From: Telopea speciosissima
Taxonomy: Eukaryota; Streptophyta; Magnoliopsida; Proteales; Proteaceae
Direction: 5' to 3'
Assembly: GCF_018873765.1 (NCBI RefSeq)
Contig: NC_057918.1
Location: 7,696,862 to 7,760,861, forward strand
Length of the DNA: 64,000 bases
The first letter of the stretch is position 1; every line of letters starts with the position of its first letter. Under the pieces are notes generated by a model that saw only the letters and a program-made list of their open reading frames with translations, was not told the DNA's origin and did not search any database. Below, piece after piece: positions 1-11,100 of the stretch. The position numbers were made by a program, and so were the translations under genes.

Positions 1-360
1 TTCTCATCGCAAAGGTACTAGGACTTGCACTCAGCATCCCATTTCTCGTTTTGTTTCTTATAGTTCTCTTTCTCCATCCTTTCGTGCATTTGTGTCCTCT
101 CTTTCTTTTGTTTCCATTCCTAAAAATTGGCAAGAAGCTTATACAGATGAAAAGTGGAAGGTAGCAATGTTGGAAGAAATGAGAGCATTGAAAAAAAATA
201 ATACTTGGGATTATGTAGCTCTTCCTCCAGGGAAAAAACCAATGGGTTGTAAATGGATGTTTGTAGTCAAACAGAAGGTTGATGGGATTGTGGATCGATA
301 TAAGGCACGTCTAGTTGCAAAGGGCATTAATCAGACATATGAGGTTGACTATCAGGATAT
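1..360 (+). pseudogene. Ty1/copia pol fragment, start of reverse transcriptase
   Basis: The plus-strand reading carries the typical start of a copia reverse transcriptase: a lead-in resembling RFVSYSSLSPSFRAFV, then IPKNWQEA, a conserved NTWD motif, GCKWMF and the DRYKARLVAKG block, ending at VDYQDI near 360. There the protein match stops abruptly and L1-type LINE sequence begins. In intact elements the next segment would run into the DVKNAFLHG block; that block is found instead on the opposite strand at about 1440. The upstream part of the element lies outside the window. It is a dead fragment without LTRs in view. Family assignment is firm; lineage within copia is not resolved. Confidence 0.85.
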
Positions 361-815
361 ATCTATTGGAGTGGTATCTTTAGTATCCCTAAAGCCACCA
401 TCAAGGCTATAGAGCACATCTTCTGCGCTTTCCTGTGGAAAAGGACTGACACCTCTAAATTCCTCCACCCTACCAATTGGAAGTCCATCTGTCTCCCCAA
501 ATGCGGGGAAGTCTTCGTCGCATTAAGTGACTCAGACTGCGGGCATTAAGCATCACGGAGAATCTCACTCCCGTCGGAGTTCCATCACAGGTCGGTGGGT
601 CTCTATCCCATACGGTGTCTCTATCCCATCGACTCCTCTTGGATCTAGCGTAAGATTCTCTTACTCCGTCCCCTCGCCCTCCGCGGTATCTCTACCTCTA
701 ATGTTGATTGTACTGCCACCTCTCTTTGGCTTGACCCTTGGCACCTTTTAAGGGTCCTCTACAACATCTTTGGTCCCAGATCGATCTACTCTTCAGGCCT
801 TCCAAAAGTCACCCC
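361..815 (+). pseudogene. L1-type LINE fragment between two copia pieces
   Basis: Translating from about 361 gives IPKATIKAIEHIFCAFLWK followed by a [15 protein letters not shown] block, and farther on SLWLDPWH and GPRSIYSSGLPK. The same order of blocks occurs in the L1 copy in the flippase intron (about 40480-40940: [43 protein letters not shown]). These blocks belong to the region between reverse transcriptase and the zinc-binding C-terminus of plant L1 elements. Frames are broken and several intermediate blocks are missing. The fragment ends near 815, where copia sequence resumes in reverse orientation. Confidence 0.75.
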
Positions 816-1490
816 TCTCATGCATAAACTGGCTTACCAAGCTTATGGCAATAGCTATGTCTGGCCGCGTATGAGAGAGGTAGATTAGTTTACCAACCAA
901 CCGCTGATAGCGATCTTTGTCAACTAGTTTACCTTCTTTCTCCTTAAGTCTTGTAGTTGCTTCCATGGGAGTGTCTGCAGGATGACACCCTAACAGCCCA
1001 GTCTCAGACAATAGATCTAGGATATCTTTGAGAAAGAAAGATGTCATTTGAAGATCGAGCAACTTCTATCCCCAAAAAATATTTTAGAGCTCTCAGATCC
1101 TTTATTTCAAACTCACGGCCAAGAAAGTGCTTCAGTTTGTTGTTCTCATCACCATCATTTCCGGTTACCACAATATCGTCCACAGACTATGAGAAGGGTG
1201 ACCTTATCACCAACTCGTTTGATGAACAAGGTATGAACATCATTGCTTTGCTTGTATCCCACAGAAACCATAGCCACTTGTGAAACCTGCCGAACCAAGC
1301 TCTAGGTGACTGCTTCAACCCATAGAGAGCACACTTCAATTTACAGACCTTGCCCCTAGTCATGTCATCAGAATAGCCTAGTGGGATGTCCATAGATACC
1401 TCTTCCTCTAGCTCTTCATGGAGGAAGGCATTATGATGATATTGACAACATGCCACAAGGCATGTAGGAACCATTCTCCTTCATTTAGCA
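816..1490 (-). pseudogene. Ty1/copia pol fragment, later reverse transcriptase, inverted
   Basis: Read on the minus strand from about 1490 down to 816, this shows [17 protein letters not shown], then [22 protein letters not shown], a broken middle, and finally a DRYQRLVGKLIYLSHTRPDIA block. This is the second half of a copia reverse transcriptase and the link to RNase H. Stops and frameshifts interrupt it. It supplies just the parts missing from the plus-strand piece at 1-360, so the two may be halves of one element whose 3' part was inverted. The RNase H domain and LTR are not seen. Confidence 0.85.
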
Positions 1491-2179
1491 TATAAAGAGA
1501 ATGACCTTTGCGCGTGGCTAATGAAGGCAGCCTTCAAAGTCCACCTATTTTAGAATTTAGACCATATGGCTATATGGGGGTTGATCTCAATCCAACTATT
1601 GGGTATTTGGGTACGCAGTTTATGCACTGGATTGGCCATTTAACAAATCCCTGGCCCCACCTTGATCATATGGACGTACATGTATGGAACTTTTTCCATT
1701 GTATTTTCAAACATTAAACAAAATCTCCAAAGTTTACTTCCTCAACATTTTCCCAGAGCAACTTAACATGGCCAGATTGTAAAATGAAATAAAATCCATT
1801 TGCGTTGGAACTTGTAGATTAGATGGTGAAGTCCAAACCATCTAAGGTGACAGAAAGCAAAATATGTAGGACTTTTAATTAGGGAGCCACGATCATCATC
1901 ATCGCCATCATCAACACTGCTACCACTATTACTACCAATATCATTGACATCAACATCATCAGAAGTAACACGACTACCACAGTGCTTACATTCATGACAA
2001 ATAGTCCAGATGGAACTAATATTTATCCACCATGAATTTTTTGCTCCATGCAGGACCAATCTGGAGAGGATAACCGTGCATTACAATTGCAGTAAGCAGA
2101 GTTAATGCTGATGATTAACTTGATTCTAGCCCTACAGATAAGCTTTCTCACATTTGATATAGCAGTTTAGGTAGTATAC
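1491..2179. other. Unassigned stretch beyond the last visible kinase exon
   Basis: No recognisable gene. It contains a trinucleotide-rich tract (atc/cat type, about 1885-1970) that yields a serine/aspartate-rich open frame on the minus strand; that composition is explained by the repeat. A short candidate last exon of the kinase gene lies at 2016-2060 on the minus strand. Confidence 0.5.
2016..2060 (-). other. Candidate alternative last exon of the kinase gene
   Basis: After the last firm exon (2253-2180, ending in phase 0) a pyrimidine-rich acceptor lies at 2061. The in-phase reading is IGPAWSKKFMVDKY then a stop at 2016. It would give a shortened protein of 582 residues. I do not recognise the peptide as a family block, so it may be a chance frame. 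Confidence 0.25.
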
Positions 2180-5100
2180 CTTGGGACTGAGATCTGCCGA
2201 GGTTACTTTAAAGCGACCCTTGCGTTGAATGACTGCTCCTGATGCATCATCCGCTGAGTGCAAAGGTGTAAAAAATACAAGTATATTTGTTATAATTTAC
2301 ATGTTCTGATTTATGAAAGATCTATAATCAACAAGAAAACAATGAGATAAGATCTGAAAATCACTTTCTGATGAATGAACAATATCTTATGACATACCAT
2401 ATGGAATGTTATCCATGTCTCTCTTTTGACGATATAATTGACCACTATAGTTCCGCTCAATTTGAGATTTCAGATGTCCATTATCCCTTAAAAATATTTG
2501 CAAGGCCCAGGTTAGATGGTACCCGTACCACTATGCATTAAAAGCTTTTGTCTAAATAAAAAGAAATAATCAACTCAATAAAGAGTTAGTGAGACAGGGT
2601 TCCAACTGTTTAAGAAAAAAATTCCTATTGTAAGAAGCAACTGAGAGAAGCAATTGAGAGAACTATAAGGCCCAGCTAAGATGTACAACACCATCACATC
2701 CAGAGGAGTAAAAAATTATAAATTAAAGTTGGGGCTAGTCAGAAAGTTCCTATATATTCAGCATCTGAAAGTTGTGGAAACCTCCACTATAAGTGCCGGT
2801 TTGTCTCAATTGATTCCATTATAAGAATAGACTCTACATTTGGCTAGATGAATACATGATCATGGTTATTCAATCCCGATGGGAGGTTTTATGGTGCATG
2901 ATATAAAAATTTTAACCACAGGTCTAGTAGAAACTGCTACAGTTTCTCTTAATGAGAAATAGAATATGACAAAATTCACAGAATGAAAATTATGCACCTT
3001 CTCTCGAATGTATACGCCTATTTATTGGCATTATGTGAAGTATTCCATAATTTTTCCAAATACAAAGTCAAATTAGGGAGGCGCAAAAGACATCGTTAAT
3101 GTTGACAGCTGCACTTAATTCCTCTTAAGAAATCTTTAGGTCCTTATTGTCAACTGAAAAGAACAGCACAAGACAAATTAAAGTCTCAGCCACCTTTAGT
3201 CTCCTAACTAATAATGAAAGTGTCTCCCTCAACCACGTGTTCACCTTGATAGACAAGAATAGAGGATAACACAATACCTCATTTCACTCATCAGCTATAT
3301 CAAGCAATTGAGAGAACTAATAATGACCTGTACATGAGACTACATGATGCTGACAGGAACTCAGAAAGAAACAAATGAAGTGGGGGGGGGGGGGGGGGAG
3401 AAAAGGATTTATGATACTACAACATTTTTTTTTGGGTGAATAAAAACTTCATTACCAAAAGAGGGAAAAGGAGACGGGCATAAGTAAAAAATGATGACAG
3501 GCTTCACACTTAATTTCCTTCTATTGCATTCCAACAGTTGAAAAGATAAGCTAGAAGGTTAGAGCAAGACATGGTCATTAGTGTTCTTCAACATGTTAAT
3601 GATGAAGAGCTGGTGAGCAACATAGCAAGTAATATGAGCACATAAGACAACTGCATTAATGCAAAAGTGGATCTTCACAAGTATTAATATTACCTGTCCC
3701 CATCCCCATAAACTTTTTTATGAGGAGAAAGAACATTGTCTGGTAGGATCGAACCACTGAAGAACTTCTGGCGTCCAGGAATCATATATTTTGGTAAAGA
3801 GCTACCTTTTTCCAGGTTCTCACCATCACACTTTTTAATTTCTTGATCATCTGGCTCTGCCATTGATAATGACTGCACTTGAAACTGTTCAGAATTGGAT
3901 TGGATAGAATCTTTCCAGTTTGGGCCACTTGTGATAATCTCATCTTCATGAACATCAAAACAACCTCTGCATTAAAGTAAATGGTTGAAATTTAATGAAT
4001 ATTCATTACTAATCAGTATGAAATTGATATAGTGAAATCCTATTATCCTATCCATCTGCATGTCTCGAATCACTGTCAGAGATAACAATTATTAAAAATA
4101 CCCAAAAAGAATCAAAAAAGACCACATCAACTTTAAATAAAGTCTCTCAAGAGATTATGATATCTATAACACACAAATAGAAAGATAGACATACTTAAGT
4201 GCTTGAAGAGGACGGATAGGAAATGAAGCAAGTGAATTTTCCACATCCTGAAGATCATTGAGCCCATCCTGGAACAAACAAAAGGGAGACGTTACTAACA
4301 TCTGGGAATCATGGGTGGAACTTGCATGAGTAATGCAGGAGGAGAATCCAAAGATGCAGATCGGATGGCTTTCATAGGCTCCACTTAGTAAACAGTCCAT
4401 TTTATGTATCAGAGGATGAATTGTAATTTTATTCTGACAGTTGTAAGTGGTCTAAAGTATTTCACATGGGGTTATTAATTGTCATTTGTTTTATCTGAAG
4501 GGGTCCATACCATAGTTGGTTAAAAGTTAAAACGCGTTTAAACATGAATAAATCATCAGTTTTCCTTTTTCTTTTTCTTTTTTTCCCTACTCAAAAAGTT
4601 TGAACGCTTTTTTTACCATCCTGATCAAGTTCTGGCCATTCGAAACACGTCTGTACCGACCACCGTTCTTTGTCGTTTCCATAATTAGTAGCTTGGGGAT
4701 TACATTAGTTTTGATTATGAAATTCATGTCAGTTTTAGGAGACTAGGGGCCTAGCTGTACAAGTACTCAGGCGATAGTGGATAATGGGATAAGAATTGAG
4801 CTGTTGCCAATGTTGCCTTACGTGGCTGATCTATCTTCTCTCTTCCCTCTTGATACTTACTGTTCTCCCAGCTTTTTCTCCTATTTCTTCTATTTTATCT
4901 TCCTCTTTCCCCTATATCAAAACCCTTATTTCCTCTTCCCTTAATTTCCAATCAATTTCTCTTCTTTGATCTCATATTTTCGCTCTCCACACTAATCAAT
5001 CCTGTCTCCCCTCCACTTTTGCTTTATCAATTTTGTCTATCTCACATATTGTTTTATTTCTTATTTTAATAAAAAATGTAGGATATTATTTCAGAATAAA

Positions 5101-8100
5101 CAAATAAAAAATGCAGTATATTATTTCAGCTGTTATTCTTCATCATATCTGAATATTATAATCAGATTTACACTCTTCTTTTTGCAACTATCATATTCCA
5201 GTTTATTTCCCTTGGTTTCTCGTGGATTGGACCCATTAGCTGTAGGTGATCTCTACCTGAATCAGCTGGTTTAGCCAAATAATCCTGATTCCAAAAAAAA
5301 TAAAAGCTTTGGCTGGAATTTTCAGAAGTTGGGTGTGCTGGGTCAAGAAATCAAAAATCAACAGCAGGTCGATTGGGTCCATTAGCTATGGCTAATTTGG
5401 GGCCTTTGGATCCCTACCCAAATCATCTGACATAAACAAATATTTCTGATTCCAAAAAAATCGAAATTTTAGCTGGATCTTTCAGATGTTGGGAGGGCTG
5501 AGTTAAGAAATAAAAAAATTAGGTTAACTTGCATTCGGGTCTTAATGTCAGATGAACTGTCCGACCTCCTAAATATTAAATTATATATAAATATGCTACT
5601 AACCTTAGATTATGAGAAGAATAATACAAACTTAGAGTTAAGTAATTATACATAGGAGAAAGTTTTCCTTCACCGCGCGGGAAGGGTTCAACCACCATCC
5701 TAAGGTCCTAAAATATCCCACCTATTTACGAATGGTCGAGCATTCCCCAGCACTGTTGTGCGATACCCTCTCCCGCCCATCCAAAATCGCGATCAAGGGA
5801 TTTCCCTTCACCGTGGCTTAAGGAAAACTCGATCCTTATACATATATATCTTGTGTTGTTTTTTAGGATATATTATTTTTAACTATGGACTGATATGAGA
5901 AGTTCTCATGCATGTTATAATATTATATAGGTTACAGAAATTATGATCAATAGTTTCTAGACCTCCTAAGTCCTAACGATGACTAAAGCTTTAATGCTGA
6001 GAAACCTGTCCAAGCTTTGGCCCAACCCCAAAATCCCAAGTATGGTTCAGGGTTTTGCTTGAGCAGCACTTGGACTGGGGAAGAGCAAACTTGAGGTTGG
6101 TGATGGCTTGGGCTCAGTGTACCCTCTTAGTTCTCAGGTTGAGCTCAGGCCAGACCTCCAGCATCCCCAATGATAACCCTCTTTGGAATTAGGAGTTTGG
6201 AGGGCAGGGATCCACGTTATCGACACCATGTAGCTGAGATTTTCTTGAATTCCTGGGCTATCCTCTTTCCTCTTACTTTCATCTTTCATTTTCCACTACT
6301 TACTTCTTATCCAATTGCTTTTAAGTTTCTCTTACTTTCCTTTGTTTTGAACGGATCCATGTAGCTGACCCCATTTAGTTGGGATAGGGCTGTGTTGTTG
6401 TTGTTGGACCCTAAGTAGGCACAGAAGAACTCAAAGTCTGGAACCAAATAATGAGCTGAGATAGTGAAAGCCTATACTGAACAATAGTAATACCTCCTGA
6501 ATAGGTGTAACATTAGAATGGCCGACAGTTTCAGGGGATGGCTTTTCTGCCTCCGAACTTGCAACATAGTATCCATCATTTTGTTTGCTGCTCACATCTG
6601 GCTGTTCTGTATTGGAAATGCCATCGTCATCCTGAATCTGCAGATAAAGCAGCCAGTGAAACAGTAAAAAGATAAAAAGCCTTTTGCATCAAGGGAAATA
6701 TTCTTAATCCAGTAGTCATCGATGGAATTGATGAACATCTAAATAGGAAATACACCTACTTACAAGAGCAGCTTGAGATCTCAAATCCTCCAGATTAAAG
6801 TTCCATGCACTGATTCCTCGTATGTACTCTTGCTGCATGATAAAAAGAGCATCAGCCGAGAGTGTACAATTTATGGACTAGTGGGAAACACGTGCAAAGC
6901 ATCCTTTACATATTGGTCAGAAGCAAGAAATAAATCAATTTGCTAGAAAGTGGAAAGGGCTTTGTTTATGGGCAAGTGTGTGCTTCATCGCCCATTGAGC
7001 TAGTCTACGGGTTAAGACGATATGATGATATGTGGCCCGAAATTTCTCACGTGGCTAATGCAGAGGGCAAACAATCTATCCAATGGTCCATTTATTAGAT
7101 CAACAGTCCATGTGGCCTTGAATAAAATAATAAGACAATAACCTGGTGCAAGTCCTGCTTTTGCAGGGTCCCAGGAGTGGTGGATTGGAAACATTCCTAC
7201 TGTTTGGTTTTTTTTTTTTTTTTTGGGTGCAGAAAAAGGCCATTTCAACAGCCCCTACCCCACTTCCTAAAAAAAATTAAGACCTAGAAAATCAGTTTTG
7301 CGCCTTGGTCACCCTTAGCAATGGTCCACCATGGGACACCTGTAGTAAGACGCATTAACGTCCCCCTTTCTCTCAGGTGATTTTTTTTCCATCTCCAAGA
7401 ACTAGTTTACACGGTTTCATGGTTTTCCAGCGAAACATAAGATTTCATACTTTCAGAATTCAGGCTTAATGGTATCAGTGTTAAGTTTTCAAGGTCTAAG
7501 GTTTCAATTTTAAGGATTCACATATTTCCTGGCAATTCCGGCAACTTCTCCCTCTCTCTAATTTTTACCCGCTATCTGTCCCTTTTTTCTTTATTTTCTG
7601 GCATTATTTCCACGTTCGCTAACAATCTCTTTTAACAGGACGGGCAGCTTGGAATGCACAATGAAAATATTGAAGATCTCAAAGCACGGCTGTTGTGCCA
7701 GACTGCCAGCCCCAACACAATGTTACTACTGCTGCTACTGCTACTACTGTTATTATCGATAATAATAATAATAATTTCCTTACCGTTGCACCAAGGTCCA
7801 CCCTCTAATAATTTTTTATTATTAATACGGGATTTTCGGCATTATAAGATATATAAGGGTATTCTTGATATAAAGTAAATCAGGACACCTTTAATGAAGT
7901 TTATTCATCTCTCTTTTTGATTCATATTGAAGGAACTAAAAGAGCCAAAGGCAGACCTAAAATGACCCTAGGAGAAGTGGTGAGGAAAGGCACGCATAGC
8001 TTAGCCGTTGTATCAAGTATGACCTTGAATAGAGCTGATTGGAGGGCAAGGATCCATGTAGCCGACCCCATTTAGTTGGGATAAGGCTGAGTTGTTGTTG

Positions 8101-11100
8101 TTCAACTCTCTTTTTGATATATTGTGTAATGATAAAATCGACTAGCCATCCAACCTTGAGTTCAGGCAATAATCCATTCAAAAGTTTAGACTTTGATGGC
8201 AAGGAAATCCATTTAATATAATAGGATCATGGGAGAGGGTTATTGAAATTACGGGAGAAGGTTCTTGAAACCCACCTAAGGCAGGAAACTACTAGTATGG
8301 AGAACCAATTTGGATTTATGCCAGGAAGATCCACGACAGAAGCTATTTACTTACATAGAAGGCTCATGGAAAGATTTAGAGATTGCAAGAAGGTTCTCCG
8401 TATGGTCTTCATTGACCTAGAAAAATCTTATGGCAGAGTCCCTAGAGAGTTAATCTGGCAAGTACTAGAGAAGGAGAAGTGTTTCAAGTAAATATGTGGA
8501 CATAATTAAAGATATGTATGATGGTGCAGTGACAAGTGTAAGAACTGTGGGGGGCCAAGGTAGTGAATTCCCAATTACAATTGTGTTACATCAAGGATCA
8601 GCTTTAAGCCCTTATAAGTGATGAGGAAAGACATGCATAGCTTAGGCCTTGTATCAAATAAGACCTAGAAAAGAGCTGATTGGAGAGCGAGGATCCATGT
8701 TGCCAACCCCATTTAGTTGGGATAAGGCTGAGTTGTTGTTGTTGTATGGGAGCACGGGAGGTCTCTTTTTTTTTTGGGTACCTTCAAATTTTTCCTTTGA
8801 AAGAGATCATGAAGGCATTAGTGCTGGTATGATTGCACATAGAGGTCATGAAAATTTTGACACCCTCCAGCCAAACCAATGACAATCATAAAGCCTAGTT
8901 ATCAAGGAATCACCTAGGTGTCCAGGCTCTTTCTTGGGTCCAAGGCAACAGCAAGCCTTGTCGACAGTCGACACTTCACGAGTTTATGTTGTTGATTTCT
9001 GTTTATTATTTTGTTTTTTAATGAACATGCTTATATATCCTATGCTTTGTTTATTATATCATTATATGTTGGTTTTCTCATGTTAAGTCATTACTAGCAT
9101 AATTGTATCATATTGCATTGATATGGATTATATATAAAATTATCATTGCTAGGTTCATATAGTTATACACCTAAGTGATGCCTAGACGGGTGCCCCTCCA
9201 ACGCCTTGGGTCGCCTAGTCGCCATGACAACTATAACTAAACCAATGAAGGAGCAATATCTAATACACTTTCTGCTGCAAAATAACTTATTTGACAACCA
9301 TGCATTGGAAAAAGAAAAGATTGGGTTGTTCACCTGGGATAATTGCTCTTTATCTCCATTCAATACCTTGTTCTGTGCCAGAATATCAGCCTCTTTTGCC
9401 TGCAAACGCATAGTCCATATAACCAACCATAGCAAACTTAATAACATTTATTCCAGAAGAGCGTATGAACTAACAACACAAAAAGAGCTTATCAATCAGA
9501 CATTGTAATCAGAATCAACACCTTCAGCATTCTAAAACGTTCACCCAGTGGGGCAAGGCCATCAAGAATGGTTCGTGCAAGATACTCATTTGAACGTGCA
9601 TGTTTAAAGAAAGAATGCTTCAAAAGCTTCTCTGAACTGGGACGCTTCTTTGGATCCTTCACTAAGCAAGCAGCCACCATCTCTTTGAAAGACTACAAAG
9701 ACGGAGCACTTTCAAAACAATACTCAAATGCAGGTATTTTCTTTGAGGAAGCCAATTAAAACCCCAAACCTTTGAGAACCGCTTGTCTCTTTCATAGTCA
9801 AGGCCTGGAGGTGCATTCTGTAATGTCATCAGCAACACCTGCAAGAAGAAAGGGTCAATTGAATTGTACTGAACTCTCCCAATAACCATTTCTAAACTTG
9901 GAGAACTGACCAAAATTCACCTTCATTGGTGGATACTTTGAAAATGGGGCATGACCATGAGCAAGTTCAAGAGCCGTTATTCCAAATGACCAAATATCCG
10001 CTCTGTTTACATAAAGCTAATCTTAAAAGAAGTAATTACGTAATAACAACTTTGTTATATCAACAAAATAAAAAGAATAAAGATCAGACAAGTCACCCAC
10101 TCACTTAAAGTCATATCCATGCAATTGCTGCATTACCTCAGGGGCCATCCTGGAAAAGATATTTACAAAAAAAAAGTCAAGTCAACAATTTTTAATTTGA
10201 ACAAAACTGCATCCATCAAAACATCAATAGGAACTCAATAAGAAGAAAACTTAGGGGAGGGTGGGAGCAGATGATTATAAAAATGTAGGCACCAGCATGG
10301 AGTTCCAACAAAAGTGTTCCTTGAGCGTTGTCTATCCCCAGTATCAAACATGCATGCTGATACTCCAAAGTCTGCTAACTTGACAGCACCACTAGAATCA
10401 ATTAATATATTTCCAGCCTGCAAAGGTATAGAAAGAAAGGTTCAACAAAGAAAGAGGTTAGAATGCATCACAAAATAGAAGAGAGAAGAAAGAAAGAATT
10501 TTGGATAACCAGAACACAGTAGCTACAAATGCCATTAAAAATTCTCAAAATAACAGTTTCAGGTATATATCGCCTAATAAACATGCCATAACATTTGACA
10601 TCTCAAATAAGAAACAAAGCACATTGGACTCACATTCAAGAAAAAGTTCAACATCACATGGAATAGCATATGGTAGAATCCTCTATCCCAAAAGCCAAAA
10701 ATATATTTTCTTCACATTCGATATTTATAAATAACTAAAATGCTTCCTTTCAGACACTGTCAGTTGGGCACATTTCTCTCATGAAACTTCAGTGTTCCAA
10801 ACAGATATGGCCATTCTTGGGACAAACAACACGCAAATAATTGCTTGAGTTTAAGATGACAAACTGCAAAAACCAAATATATCATAACATAATAACAACA
10901 AGATGTAATACCTTAACATCTCTATGGATGTGCCCGTGGGCATGGAGATAAACAAGAGCTTTAAGAACTTCGCGTAATAGTGTAGCAATAACAGGTTCCT
11001 CAAAACCCTCAGGATAAGCAGATTTCATTATGTGAAGACATGATCCCCCAGACATATATGGCATCACAACCCAAAGGTTGGGGCCATTAGGAAAAGAGCA

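Noticed and set aside
1763..2059. 98-codon minus-strand frame with a Ser/Asp-rich run, possible kinase exon
   Set aside because: The run comes from a trinucleotide repeat, and no part matches the kinase family tail.
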